This document shows, piece by piece, positions 28,324 to 36,922 of a stretch of 64,000 nucleotides of DNA. The translations under genes were made by a program, and so were the position numbers. Each line of letters starts with the position of its first letter. Positions within the stretch are counted from its first letter, which is position 1. The notes under the pieces were generated by a model, which saw only the letters and a program-made list of their open reading frames with translations, had not been told where the DNA came from and did not search any database. The DNA lies in contig NZ_QJSX01000003.1 of NCBI RefSeq assembly GCF_003217515.1, forward strand, positions 124,001 through 188,000, in the 5' to 3' direction. The stretch comes from Deinococcus yavapaiensis KR-236 (GTDB taxonomy: Bacteria > Deinococcota > Deinococci > Deinococcales > Deinococcaceae).

Positions 28324-29084
28324 CCAAACCCAAACCTGTCCTCACGCCCTGGCAGCGCTTGTGGCGAGAATTGCTCGAACCGATTTTGTTCGCCGTCGTC
28401 ATCACGCAGTTTCTCGTGACGCTCGTGGGCGTGGACGGCGCGAGCATGATGCCGAACTTGCGAAACGGCGAGCGCGTCGTCGTGCCGAAGTACGAAACGT
28501 GGCTGCACCGACTCGGCGTCGGGCAGTTCTCACGCGGCGACATTCTGATCTTCAAACCGCCCGGCGCCGCCGAGTCGCGCTCTTTTCTCGGCGTTTGGGA
28601 CTACCGTCCGTACCTCATCAAACGCCTCATCGGCTTGCCGGGCGACCGCGTGCGCATCGAGAGCGGCAATGTGTACGTGAACGACAAGCTCCTCGATCAA
28701 GGATTCACCACGAACTTCTGGAAGGCGCAAGGCTGCTGGGACACGACGAGCGAGCTGGCGAACAACATTCAGTACGCGGGAGGACGCGGCGTGAACGAGA
28801 CGCAGCAGACGTTCACCGTTCCGGCGGGTCAGTACTTCCTGATGGGAGACAACCGCACCGCGAGCGGCAGCGAAGACTCTCGTCTCTTCGGCCCGATTCC
28901 CATGCGCGACATCGCCGGTCGTGCCGCGCTCGTCGTGTGGCCCATTCAACGCAAGGCCAACGCCAAGTACGACTGCAACCAGCAAGGCGGCTCGCCCGAC
29001 CAGATCATCACGTTCGACGGCCCGAGCCAGCTCAACTGGCGGATGCTGGGCCGTCCGAGCGGATTTCAAGCGGTCACGCCCTGA
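28320..29084 (+). CDS. lepB: Signal peptidase I
   Basis: A 254-residue type I signal peptidase that cleaves signal peptides of exported proteins on the outer face of the membrane. Seen: one N-terminal membrane segment (EPILFAVVITQFLVTLVGV, 20-38), the catalytic Ser42 in GASMMPNL, the catalytic Lys101 in YLIKRLIGLPGD, and box E GDNRTASGSEDSRLFGPI. An extended region between Lys and box E (ANNIQYAGGRGVNE) is longer than in Gram-positive enzymes. GAAGGAGAC precedes the ATG, which overlaps the patatin stop. Confidence 0.95.
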   Translation: MTKPKPVLTPWQRLWRELLEPILFAVVITQFLVTLVGVDGASMMPNLRNGERVVVPKYETWLHRLGVGQFSRGDILIFKPPGAAESRSFLGVWDYRPYLIKRLIGLPGDRVRIESGNVYVNDKLLDQGFTTNFWKAQGCWDTTSELANNIQYAGGRGVNETQQTFTVPAGQYFLMGDNRTASGSEDSRLFGPIPMRDIAGRAALVVWPIQRKANAKYDCNQQGGSPDQIITFDGPSQLNWRMLGRPSGFQAVTP

Positions 29085-29109
29085 CGTCACGCGAACCGAC
29101 GCGAATTCC

Positions 29110-29135
29110 AACGACCCCTCGAGCGAGGGGTCGTT
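29110..29135. other. Hairpin after lepB
   Basis: An 11-bp perfect stem AACGACCCCTC / GAGGGGTCGTT with loop GAGC. No T-run follows, so it is a weak terminator candidate. The rest of the 29085-29353 gap holds nothing I can assign. Confidence 0.5.
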
Positions 29136-29353
29136 CGTCGTTCGAGCGCGCAGAGGTTCACGCCTTCGTCGACGGCGAGACCGGACGCGGAAGAACCGCG
29201 CGGCGAGAAGGCCCATGGAACTCGCCAGGCACGTCGATCGTGCCGAGCAGACGGGAAAACCAGCGGTTCATCGTCATGCCATCACCGAGCGGCGTCCCGA
29301 AAAGAAATGCGAACCGAAGGAACGCGCCGCTTCGGTTCGCGCCGAGATGAAGT

Positions 29354-29656
29354 TCACTCCAACTCGACGATGTCGGTGTTCTCCTCGGTGACTCGGTACT
29401 CGCCGTTTCCAGCGACGAACTCCGCGACCTTTTGCAGCGTCTCCTCGACCCACGCGGCGTCGTTGGAGATCGTGACGACGCCGATGACTTCCCAAGTGTG
29501 GCTGTCGAGCCCGTCGAGCCTCGCGACGGACACCGGGAAGCGGGCCTTGAGGCGCTCCACGACGGGCCGCACGAGGGCGCGTTTCTCCTTGAGGTTCGTC
29601 ACCCAGTTCATTTCCAAGCGGCACGTGTACGTGCCGACGTATCCGAGGATCGCCAC
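29354..29656 (-). CDS. DUF503 (YlxP-like) small protein
   Basis: A 100-residue DUF503 protein with a ferredoxin-like fold. The pattern LEMNWVTNLKEKRALVRPVVERLKARFPVSVARLDGLDSH is diagnostic, and the family's C-terminal acidic strand is present. In other bacteria the gene is often in the nusA-infB-rbfA cluster and is linked loosely to ribosome maturation; the biochemical role is unknown. The GTG start has GGAAAGG upstream. It is not in that cluster here. Confidence 0.88.
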   Translation of the reverse strand: MAILGYVGTYTCRLEMNWVTNLKEKRALVRPVVERLKARFPVSVARLDGLDSHTWEVIGVVTISNDAAWVEETLQKVAEFVAGNGEYRVTEENTDIVELE

Positions 29657-29788
29657 GTCATAGCCTTTCCGGTCGAATGCGGCGCTGCTTGGGATGCGAC
29701 CCGGCTGGAAGGAGCGACGGGTCGTACACGGACACGCGGCGCCGAGTCGACGCTTTTTCGAAGCTTCGAGAGATGAGCGCCAACCGTG

Positions 29789-29995
29789 TCACAGCATCCC
29801 GGCGAGGAAGCCTTGCGAGCGCACGACGCGCAGAATGTCCATGACGGTCAGCAGGGACGCGTCGTAGTGGACTTCGATCTGCCCTTCGTCCGGAATGGCC
29901 TTCTTGATGCCTTCCGTGTCTTCCAGCAGACGGGCGATCTTGTCGCCCGCCTCCTTCGTCATGCCGCGAACGCCGATCAGGATGCGAGAGTTCAT
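29789..29995 (-). CDS. Small ferredoxin-like (HMA-like) protein without CxxC
   Basis: A 68-residue conserved-looking protein, MNSRILIGVRGMTKEAGDKIARLLEDTEGIKKAIPDEGQIEVHYDASLLTVMDILRVVRSQGF split here as one beta-alpha-beta-beta-alpha-beta unit. The pattern resembles heavy-metal-associated domains, but the CxxC metal site is replaced (VRGMTKEAG), so metal binding is unlikely. TAGACT lies 6 nt before the ATG with no Shine-Dalgarno, a leaderless signature. Function unknown. Confidence 0.75.
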   Translation of the reverse strand: MNSRILIGVRGMTKEAGDKIARLLEDTEGIKKAIPDEGQIEVHYDASLLTVMDILRVVRSQGFLAGML

Positions 29996-30024
29996 GCCAG
30001 CAGTCTAACGTGTCGTCTCACGGT

Positions 30025-30501
30025 TCAAAGCGCTTCGCCCGGCGCGGTTTCGCGCCGCGTGCCCATGTGCCGCACGCCGTACGCGCCGATTCGCACGAAG
30101 CCTTCCTCGCGCGCCGCGTCCACGAGGTCGGCCGGGACGGGGCCGTGCACCTCGTACACGGCGGCGTCGTACGCGCTCTTGCTGCACACTTTCAGCAGGC
30201 CGCGCGCCGTGTCTTCCGGCGCGCCTTGCGCCGTCCAGAGGCGCACGATCAGCACGATGGGGCGGTCGCCTTGCCACACGCTCTGCGCGAAGATCGCGCC
30301 GCGAAGCTCGCCGTCGTCGTCCGCCACGAACGAGTGCTCCGAGCGCTCGAAGAAGCGCAATGCCGCCTCGGAGGTGCGAAGGCGTCCTTCGCGCTCGCGC
30401 TCGGACAGCGTGTCGAAGGCGAGGTCCTCACGGCGCTGCACGGCGAGGTCGAGGGCGCGCAAGGCGTCGAAGTCGGCGGACGTGAAGGCTCGGTACATCA
30501 T
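30025..30501 (-). CDS. DUF1999 protein (GNAT-like fold)
   Basis: A 158-residue protein of a family largely confined to Deinococcus-Thermus. MMYRAFTSADFDALRALDLAVQRR opens it, and RTSEAALRFFERSEHSFVADDDGELRGAIFAQSVWQGDRPIVLIVRLW is the conserved middle. The fold of the family is GNAT-like but the acetyl-CoA loop is not clear, so enzyme activity is uncertain. I chose ATG 30501 because TAGTCT lies 7 nt upstream; the open frame continues to 30585 without a signal. It is divergent from the gene at 30542, with both leaderless promoters within about 40 bp. Confidence 0.82.
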   Translation of the reverse strand: MMYRAFTSADFDALRALDLAVQRREDLAFDTLSEREREGRLRTSEAALRFFERSEHSFVADDDGELRGAIFAQSVWQGDRPIVLIVRLWTAQGAPEDTARGLLKVCSKSAYDAAVYEVHGPVPADLVDAAREEGFVRIGAYGVRHMGTRRETAPGEAL

Positions 30502-30541
30502 GGCGTACAGACTAACGAACGCGCGGGCATACAATCCGTGC

Positions 30542-30943
30542 ATGACGGACACCGAGACACGCAACCACCTCAAAGCCCTCGCCACGGCGCTGCGGCACTT
30601 TCACTCGGCTCTGCTCGACGTCGCCAAGCGTGAGTACGAATCGAAGGGCGGCACGATCGACGGGCCGTTCACTCTTTACAACCTCGTCTTGAACGACGCG
30701 TCCTTTCAGTGGCTGCGTCCCTTGTCGGGCCTCATGGCGACCCTCGACGAAGTCATCGATTCCAAAGAGCGCCTCTCGGACCGTAACGTGCAGGACGTAC
30801 GCGGCGCGCTCGGTTTGCTGTTCAGTCCCGCCGACACGAACTTCGCCGATTTCCGCGCGGGCTACGAACGCGCCAAGAACGACAAGCGCGTGCAGGACAC
30901 CGAGAAGCGCTGGCGCGACCTCGTGCGGGGGTTGGAAGCTTGA
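30542..30943 (+). CDS. Small conserved helical protein upstream of pth
   Basis: A 133-residue, mostly helical protein. It follows a pattern seen in many bacterial phyla (HLKALATALRHFHSALLDVAKREYESKGGTIDGPFTLYNLVLNDASFQWLRPLSGLMATLDEVID) whose function I do not know. ATG 30542 lies exactly 6 nt behind a perfect TACAAT box, so the mRNA is probably leaderless. The stop codon overlaps the TTG start of pth (30940-30943), so the two are coupled. Confidence 0.82.
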   Translation: MTDTETRNHLKALATALRHFHSALLDVAKREYESKGGTIDGPFTLYNLVLNDASFQWLRPLSGLMATLDEVIDSKERLSDRNVQDVRGALGLLFSPADTNFADFRAGYERAKNDKRVQDTEKRWRDLVRGLEA

Positions 30944-31560
30944 AGCTGATCGTGGGTCTCGGCAATCCTGGCGCGATGTACGCGGCCACGCGTCATAACG
31001 TCGGCTGGCTCGTCGTGGACGAGCTCGCGCGCCAAGAAAACGCGGTGTGGCGCAAAGACGGCGACGCGGAAGTCGCCGAGGTGCGTCTCGGGCGTGAAAA
31101 GGCGTTGCTCGTCAAGCCGCAGACGTTCATGAACGCCTCGGGCCGCGCCGTCGCCCCCTTCGCGCGCTTCTACAAGCTCGAACCGAGTACGGACCTTCTC
31201 GTGGCGCAAGACGACCTCGACTCGCCGTTCGGGTTGCTGCGCTTGCGCAAAGGGGGGCGGTCGGGCGGGCAGAACGGCGTGAAGGACATCATCGCCAAGC
31301 TCGCCACCGAGGACTTCGCTCGCCTCAAGATCGGCATTTCCCGCCCTCCGAGCGGCTGGGATCCGGCGGGGTGGGTGCTGTCGAAGTGGCGTCCCGAAGA
31401 GGAAGCGACCTTGCGAGACCTCGTGGCGATCGGGGTGAAGGCCGTGCGAACCTGGGGCGAGAAGGGATTGCTGGACGCGCAGAAGGACTTCAACGGCACC
31501 GATCTGCGCCCTAGGGAAGCCCAGGCGCCGTCACCGATGCCCGCCACGCCCGACGCTTGA
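30940..31560 (+). CDS. pth: Peptidyl-tRNA hydrolase
   Basis: A 206-residue esterase that recycles tRNA from peptidyl-tRNA dropped by stalled ribosomes. Seen: MKLIVGLGNPGAMYAATRHNVGW with Asn9 and catalytic His19, FMNASGRAV with the substrate Asn near 67, VAQDDLDSPFGLLRLRKGGRSGGQNGVKDI with the catalytic Asp near 92, and FARLKIGISRP. The start is a TTG, fixed by homology and by overlap with the previous stop. The last 30 bp overlap the 3' end of the convergent gene at 31531. Confidence 0.95.
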   Translation: MKLIVGLGNPGAMYAATRHNVGWLVVDELARQENAVWRKDGDAEVAEVRLGREKALLVKPQTFMNASGRAVAPFARFYKLEPSTDLLVAQDDLDSPFGLLRLRKGGRSGGQNGVKDIIAKLATEDFARLKIGISRPPSGWDPAGWVLSKWRPEEEATLRDLVAIGVKAVRTWGEKGLLDAQKDFNGTDLRPREAQAPSPMPATPDA

Positions 31561-32430
31561 ACGGCCGCGCACTTCTTGCGCGCTCACGCTCCGACGAGTT
31601 CCAGACGGAACGGCTTCCCAGCCGCACGCTCCGTCCTGGCCGACACGCGCTCGCAACTCGCTCTTGTCTTCCGCGTCCGACGTGAAGTCCACGCCGAGCG
31701 CCGTCAGAAGCTCGTAGACCGCCTGCGAATCGAGCGCGTCCTCCGGAAAGGCGGGACGCTCGCTCCACTGCCGAGCGAGCGTCCTCGGCGTCACGCCGCC
31801 CTCGTTCTGCAACTTGCTCACCGCCGCGCCGAATCCGGGAAGCGCGCGGTTCATCGTCGCGAGCAAGTCGGACGACACCCGCCCGCCGTTCAAGAGCGTC
31901 TCGGCGACGCTGCCGGGTCTCGGCCAAGTGTGGGCCCGCACTTCGCACCACGCCACCCACGACGTGGCGTCGGGCGGGCGCGTGACGTCCCGGGGCGAGA
32001 GGACCGAGACTTGCACGGTTGTTTCCAGGCGCGCCTCCACGAAGTCCACGAAGAAGTGCCACGTGCCGCACGCGCCGTCGTCGTAGATGCCGCCCGGAGT
32101 CGAAGCGGCCGACGTGAGGCGCAGCGTCGTCCCGAAACGTTCCAGAACCGGACGCACGAGCGCCCACGCCTCGTCCGCGCGCAACCGGCCGTCCGCGAGC
32201 GTCGCGCACGCGGTGCTCGCCAAGAGGGCGTACGTCAAGGGCCGACTCGCGTCGGGAGCGGCGAAGAACCCGTCGGCGAGAGGTCGCTCGGTCGCTTCGA
32301 GGTACGCGGCGCGCGGCACGAGCACGTCGTCGGGACGTGCCGCGTGGGGCACGTCGTCGGGGCGTACGCGGCGCTCGCCCGTCGGCGCGAGCCATACGCC
32401 CGACAACGTCCGCAAGACGTCGGGCAGCAT
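31531..32430 (-). CDS. Uncharacterised protein convergent with pth
   Basis: A 299-residue soluble protein I do not recognise. It has no signal peptide, membrane segment or named motif. The sequence reads as a continuous globular alpha/beta protein (YALLASTACATLADGRLRADEAWALVRPVLERFGTTL; VDFVEARLETTVQVSVLSP; WVAWCEVRAHTWPRPG). ATG 32430 is preferred because TATGCT lies 6 nt upstream; the frame is open to 32514. It is divergent from the M42 peptidase gene, and its stop lies inside pth. Confidence 0.7.
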   Translation of the reverse strand: MLPDVLRTLSGVWLAPTGERRVRPDDVPHAARPDDVLVPRAAYLEATERPLADGFFAAPDASRPLTYALLASTACATLADGRLRADEAWALVRPVLERFGTTLRLTSAASTPGGIYDDGACGTWHFFVDFVEARLETTVQVSVLSPRDVTRPPDATSWVAWCEVRAHTWPRPGSVAETLLNGGRVSSDLLATMNRALPGFGAAVSKLQNEGGVTPRTLARQWSERPAFPEDALDSQAVYELLTALGVDFTSDAEDKSELRARVGQDGACGWEAVPSGTRRSVSAQEVRGRSSVGRGGHR

Positions 32431-32500
32431 GGACTCAGCATACGGGCGCAAGAAGCAACGGCGGCTTGCAAAGCGCTCGCGGCGGGGTATTATGCCCCCC

Positions 32501-33547
32501 GTGACACAACTCAACGTCGAACTGTTACGTCGTCTTTCGGAAATCGATGGTGTGCCCGGCCGTGAAGAGCACGTGCGCGACCTCGTCGTCGCCGAGATTC
32601 AAGGACTCGTGGACGAGATTCGCGAGGACGCCCTCGGAAACGTCGTCGCCCTGAAGCGTGGCACGGCGCCCGACGGCGAGCGCAAGAAGATCATGCTGTC
32701 GGCCCACATGGACGAGATCGGCTTCATCGTGAAGTTCGTCGACGACAAGGGTTACTTGCGGTTGCAAAACCTCGGCGGCTTCGACACGCGCAACTTGTTC
32801 GCGCGCAACGTCACCGTCTGGACGAAGGACGGTCCCCTGCCGGGCATCCTCTCGCCGGGCGGACGACCGGTGCACATCGCGACGCCCGAGGACCGCAAGA
32901 AGGTGCCCGAGATCAAGGAGTTCTTCGTGGACCTCGGGCGTTCGGGCGAGGACGTCAAGGCGAAGGTGCGCGTCGGGGACCCGGTGACGCTCGACCAAGC
33001 CTTCCGAGAAATCGGCGACTTGTTGTGCGGCAAGGCGATGGACGATCGTGCGAGCGTGTTCGTGCAGATCGAAGTGCTGCGCGCGCTTCAGAACGCCGCG
33101 CCGACGCACGACGTGTACGCCGTCTTCAGCACCCAGGAGGAAGTGGGCTTGCGCGGCGCGATCGTCGCCGCGTACTCCGTCGAGCCCGACATCGGCATCG
33201 GACTCGACGTGACCCTCGCCGTGGACACTCCCGGCGTCGGCCCCGACGAGGCCGTCACGAAGATGGGCGAGGGCGTGGCCGTGAAGCTCTACGATTCCAC
33301 GATGATCTCGACGCGCTGGCTCGTCGACGAGTTCGTCGCGCTCGCCGAGGACAAGCGCATTCCGTATCAACTCGAGATCCTTCCGCTCGGCGGTACGGAC
33401 GGCGCGGCCATCCAGCGCACGAGGGGCGGCGTTCCGACCCTCACGTTGAGCTTGCCGACGCGGTACATCCACACGATCGTCGAAAGCATTCACGCGACGG
33501 ACACGCAGGCCGAGATCGACCTTCTGGTCGCGTACCTCACGAAGTAA
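32501..33547 (+). CDS. M42-family metallo-aminopeptidase
   Basis: A 348-residue glutamyl/tetrahedral aminopeptidase-like enzyme (FrvX/YsdC group) that removes N-terminal residues from peptides with two metal ions. Seen: metal His in LSAHMDEIGF, bridging Asp in KAMDDRAS, the catalytic Glu pair in STQEEVGLRGA, metal Asp in GIGLDVTLAVDTPG, and the last His in PTRYIHTIVES. GTG 32501 is chosen because TATTAT lies 7 nt upstream (leaderless), while the in-frame ATG at 32492 is inside that box. Length is normal. Confidence 0.92.
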   Translation: MTQLNVELLRRLSEIDGVPGREEHVRDLVVAEIQGLVDEIREDALGNVVALKRGTAPDGERKKIMLSAHMDEIGFIVKFVDDKGYLRLQNLGGFDTRNLFARNVTVWTKDGPLPGILSPGGRPVHIATPEDRKKVPEIKEFFVDLGRSGEDVKAKVRVGDPVTLDQAFREIGDLLCGKAMDDRASVFVQIEVLRALQNAAPTHDVYAVFSTQEEVGLRGAIVAAYSVEPDIGIGLDVTLAVDTPGVGPDEAVTKMGEGVAVKLYDSTMISTRWLVDEFVALAEDKRIPYQLEILPLGGTDGAAIQRTRGGVPTLTLSLPTRYIHTIVESIHATDTQAEIDLLVAYLTK

Positions 33548-33599
33548 TTCCTCAAGTCCGCGCTCCGCTCCCCGGGCTTTCCGTGCCTCACCATGAGGC

Positions 33600-34166
33600 A
33601 TGGAAAGCCTTTTTTCGAACCTCCTGTCCTCGCTGGGCTTGTCGGGTGCGGCGGGACTCAACGCGTACATTCCGCTGCTGACGTTGGGCGTCCTGGACCG
33701 ATTGGGATGGACGAACCTCGCGCCGCAGTACGACTGGATTTCGAGTCCTTGGACGCTCCTGATCGTCGGCGCGATCGCCGTGCTGGACTTCATCGGCGAC
33801 AAGGTGCCGGGGGTGGATCACGTGCTGCACACGGTCGGCGGATGGATCAACCCGTTGGCGGGCGCCGTGGTGTTCGCGGCGAACTCGGGCGTGTTTCACG
33901 ACGTGAACCCCACCCTCGCCCTCGTCGCGGGCGCCCTCGTCGGCGGGGCCTTCCACGCGTCTCGCGCGGCGGTACGGCCGGTCGCAACGGCCACGACGGG
34001 CGGCATCGGCAACCCCGTCCTGTCCTTGTTGGAGGACGTGTCGTCGGGCGTGCTGACCTTCTTGGCGATTTTCGCGCCGATCGTGGCGGTGCTGCTGCTC
34101 GTCTTGATCGCGCTCGTGATCTTCTCGGCATGGCGAAGGTGGAGGGGGCGGCGCTGGGCGCTTTGA
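33600..34166 (+). CDS. DUF4126 integral membrane protein
   Basis: A 188-residue protein with about five hydrophobic helices. It shows the family pattern GLSGAAGLNAYIPLLTLGVLDRLGW at the N-terminus, AIAVLDFIGDKVPGVDHVLHTVGGWINPLAGA in the middle, and a helical hairpin ending in a basic cytoplasmic tail (SAWRRWRGRRW). The function of DUF4126 is unknown; a transport or membrane-organising role is a guess. It lies 52 bp after the M42 peptidase and just before the FAD dehydrogenase on the same strand. Confidence 0.87.
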   Translation: MESLFSNLLSSLGLSGAAGLNAYIPLLTLGVLDRLGWTNLAPQYDWISSPWTLLIVGAIAVLDFIGDKVPGVDHVLHTVGGWINPLAGAVVFAANSGVFHDVNPTLALVAGALVGGAFHASRAAVRPVATATTGGIGNPVLSLLEDVSSGVLTFLAIFAPIVAVLLLVLIALVIFSAWRRWRGRRWAL

Positions 34167-34202
34167 CTTGCCGCGTGTCATGCTGTCTCAAGGAGACAAA
34201 GC

Positions 34203-35846
34203 ATGACTCACGACGCGGACGTCATCATCGTCGGAGCGGGCCTGGCAGGGCTCGTGACGGCAGCGGAACTCGTGGACGCGGGCAAAAGGGTGCTGGTGCT
34301 GGATCAAGAGCCCGAGGCGAGCCTCGGCGGGCAAGCCTTTTGGTCGTTCGGCGGGCTGTTCTTCGTGGACTCGCCCGAGCAGCGGCGGCTCGGCATCAAG
34401 GATTCGCGCGACCTCGCCTTGTCGGACTGGATGGGCAGCGCGGGCTTCGACCGCGAGGAGGACTTCTGGCCGAGGAAGTGGGCCGAGGCCTACGTGGACT
34501 TCGCGGCGGGCGAGAAGTACGCGTGGCTGCACGCGCAAGGCGTGCGATTCTTCCCGGTCGTGCAGTGGGCGGAGCGTGGCGGGTACTTCGCGGGTGGACA
34601 CGGCAACTCCGTGCCGCGTTTTCACGTGACGTGGGGAACGGGGCCGGGCGTGCTGGAGCCTTTCGTGCGCCGCACGCGCGAAGGCGAGCGGCGCGGCTTG
34701 CTGAAGTTCCTCTTTCGGCATCGCGTGACGAGCCTCACGACGACGGCGGGCGCGGTGGACGGCGTGCGCGGCGACGTGCTGGAGCGGTGTGACGTTCAGC
34801 GCGGCGAGCGCAGTTCGAGGGTCATCGTGGACGACTTCGAGTTGCACGCTCCGGCGGTCGTCGTGACGAGCGGCGGCATCGGCGCAAACCACGATCTCGT
34901 GCGGCGCCACTGGCCGCGCCGTCTCGGCGAGCCGCCGAAGAAGATGGTGTCGGGCGTGCCGGATCACGTGGACGGACGGATGCTGAGCGTGGTGCGTGAC
35001 GCGGGCGGGCGGCTCGTGAACGAGGACCGCATGTGGCACTACCCGGAAGGCCTCAAGAATTACGCGCCTATCTGGTCGCGTCACGGCATCCGAGTCTTGG
35101 CGGGTCCGAGTCCGCTGTGGTTGGACGCGCGCGGTCGTCGCTTGCCGCCGCCGCTCTTTCCGGGCTTCGACTCGCTCGGGGCGCTCGCGCACATCAATGC
35201 TTCGGGGTTCGACCACTCGTGGTTCGTGCTCAATCAGAAGATCATCGAGCGTGAGTTCGCCCTCTCGGGTTCGGAGCAGAATCCGGACTTCACGGAAAAG
35301 AGCGTTTTGAAGTCGCTCGGCCGCGCGCTTCCCGGCGCGACGCCGCCCGTGGAGGCGTTCAAGACGAAGGGCGAGGACTTCGTCGTGCGCGACGACCTCG
35401 CCTCCCTCGTGCGCGGCATGAACGACTTGATCGGCGAGGACTTGATCGACGCCGCCGAACTCGAACGCACCGTGAAACTTCGCGACGCCCAAGTGGTCAA
35501 CGATTTCGGCAAGGACCCCCAGCTCACGGCAATTCGCGGCGCGCGGGCCTACCTCGGTGACAAGCTTACGCGCGTTACGAAGCCGCACGCCCTGCTCGAC
35601 TCGTCGGCGGGGCCGTTGATCGCCGTGCGCTTGTGGATCTTGACGCGCAAGACGCTCGGCGGCGTGGAGACGGACTTGTCGGGGCGGGTGCTCGGAAGCG
35701 ACGGCTCACCGCTTCCGGGCCTCTTCGCCGCCGGAGAAGCGGCGGGTTTCGGTGGCGGCGGAATGCACGGCTACCGCTCGTTGGAAGGCACGTTCCTCGG
35801 CGGGTGCATCTTCTCGGGGCGGACCGTGGGAAGGGCGCTGGGATAA
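34203..35846 (+). CDS. FAD-binding dehydrogenase (fumarate-reductase/ketosteroid-dehydrogenase type)
   Basis: A 547-residue flavoprotein. Seen: the N-terminal dinucleotide motif VIIVGAGLAGLVTAAELVDAGKRVLVLDQE, SLGGQAFWSFGGLFFVDSPEQRR, and the C-terminal FAD closure LPGLFAAGEAAGFGGGGMHGYRSLEGTFLGGCIFSGR. The family is widespread in soil bacteria as an unassigned dehydrogenase and is related to 3-ketosteroid dehydrogenases and flavocytochrome fumarate reductases; the substrate is unknown. AAGGAGACAAAGC precedes the ATG. Confidence 0.92.
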   Translation: MTHDADVIIVGAGLAGLVTAAELVDAGKRVLVLDQEPEASLGGQAFWSFGGLFFVDSPEQRRLGIKDSRDLALSDWMGSAGFDREEDFWPRKWAEAYVDFAAGEKYAWLHAQGVRFFPVVQWAERGGYFAGGHGNSVPRFHVTWGTGPGVLEPFVRRTREGERRGLLKFLFRHRVTSLTTTAGAVDGVRGDVLERCDVQRGERSSRVIVDDFELHAPAVVVTSGGIGANHDLVRRHWPRRLGEPPKKMVSGVPDHVDGRMLSVVRDAGGRLVNEDRMWHYPEGLKNYAPIWSRHGIRVLAGPSPLWLDARGRRLPPPLFPGFDSLGALAHINASGFDHSWFVLNQKIIEREFALSGSEQNPDFTEKSVLKSLGRALPGATPPVEAFKTKGEDFVVRDDLASLVRGMNDLIGEDLIDAAELERTVKLRDAQVVNDFGKDPQLTAIRGARAYLGDKLTRVTKPHALLDSSAGPLIAVRLWILTRKTLGGVETDLSGRVLGSDGSPLPGLFAAGEAAGFGGGGMHGYRSLEGTFLGGCIFSGRTVGRALG

Positions 35847-35849
35847 CGC

Positions 35850-36701
35850 TCAGAAGTCCTGGTCGACCTCGGCGAGCTTGTTCACGAGGCGGAACATCCG
35901 GAAGCCGTCGAGGGCGTCGGCGGCCGTGTACGCGACCGTGAAGTTCCCGAGGCGCTCGACGTTCGGCAGAAGGTGCGTCACGAGGTCGAGGCGCGCGGAC
36001 CCGGCGAGGTCGATCTCGACGCGGGTCGGCGCGTTGACCTCGTAGGCGGGAAGGGTCGGCGCGTGTCCGGTGGCGATCCTCGCGGCGATTTCGATGCGCT
36101 CGCAGGCGTCGCCCGGATGCAGGTTCGTCGCGGCGTACCTGCTGAGCGACGTCTTCACGGACACGCCCTCGACGTGCTCGCCGAGCTCCGCGCGCACTTG
36201 TGCCACGGCGATGTCGTCTCCCGTGACGAGCGCGACGGGCACGCGGAAGTGCGCGGCGATCCAGGCGTTGAGGCCGAACTCGCCGGTGGACCGCCCGTTC
36301 AAGCGAACGTCTTGCACGAGTCCGTTCCAAGTGTGAGCGAGAACGGCGCGCGGCGTGCCCGCCCGCGCGTGGTAGCCGACGAAGAACGCGGCGGTGACGC
36401 CTTGCTCGTCGACGCCTTGCATCATGCCGAGTGGGCGCTCGTTGCCGCTCACGAGTCGCGTGCCACTGGGCAGGAGCTCGCCGAGGATGTTGCGCATGCC
36501 GTGGTGGCTGTCGGCGACGATCACCTCGCTCGCGCCCGCCGCGAGGGCGCCTTGAGCGGCGGCGGCCACTTCGCGCGTCATTTGCAAGCGCGCTCGCTCG
36601 TACTCGCCCGAAGCGCGTCCGCCGTACTCCACGGGCGTCACTTGCGCCCAACTCGTCACGCCGCACACGCCTTCCATGTCCGCGCTGATCAGGATCTTCA
36701 C
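35850..36701 (-). CDS. M55-family D-aminopeptidase (DppA-like)
   Basis: A 283-residue zinc peptidase related to Bacillus DppA, which hydrolyses D-Ala peptides such as those released from peptidoglycan. Seen: MKILISADMEGVCGVTSWAQ with the metal Asp-Glu, VIVADSHHGMRNIL, FFVGYHARAG with the zinc His, and HTWNGLVQDVRLNGRSTGEFGLNAWIAAH with the second His and Glu. The start is GTG 36701 behind TACGCT by 7 nt, with no Shine-Dalgarno. The gene ends 4 bp from the convergent FAD dehydrogenase. Confidence 0.9.
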   Translation of the reverse strand: MKILISADMEGVCGVTSWAQVTPVEYGGRASGEYERARLQMTREVAAAAQGALAAGASEVIVADSHHGMRNILGELLPSGTRLVSGNERPLGMMQGVDEQGVTAAFFVGYHARAGTPRAVLAHTWNGLVQDVRLNGRSTGEFGLNAWIAAHFRVPVALVTGDDIAVAQVRAELGEHVEGVSVKTSLSRYAATNLHPGDACERIEIAARIATGHAPTLPAYEVNAPTRVEIDLAGSARLDLVTHLLPNVERLGNFTVAYTAADALDGFRMFRLVNKLAEVDQDF

Positions 36702-36771
36702 GCGCGTCAGCGTACCCGTCTGCTGGCAGCATGACAACTCGGCGTACTCTCCAGCGGAACCTGGGCGTTCA

Positions 36772-36834
36772 GCAAATGAATGACAAACTGCACCGAGAGA
36801 CCGCTGCAAATGAATTACTGTCACTTCATTCTGC
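36772..36834. promoter_or_regulatory. Candidate operator repeats upstream of the PII gene
   Basis: GCAAATGAATGAC (36772-36784) is repeated as GCAAATGAATTAC (36806-36818), and a related copy lies inverted (GTCACTTCATTCTGC, 36820-36834). Together the last two form the palindrome AATGAA-N10-TTCATT. It lies 40-100 bp upstream of the -35 box of the nitrogen operon, a suitable place for an activator. The protein that would bind is not known. Confidence 0.5.
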
Positions 36835-36874
36835 GGCTTGTCGCGTCAAATATGTACAAGAAGCAGGTTTAGCG

Positions 36875-36904
36875 TTGACAATACGCAATCTCACCCCGTA
36901 CCCT
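36875..36904 (+). promoter_or_regulatory. Promoter of the PII-Amt operon
   Basis: TTGACA (36875-36880), an 18-bp spacer and TACCCT (36899-36904), followed by an AGGAGGGG ribosome site before ATG 36923. Confidence 0.7.
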
Positions 36905-36922
36905 GACGTGCAGGAGGGGTGT

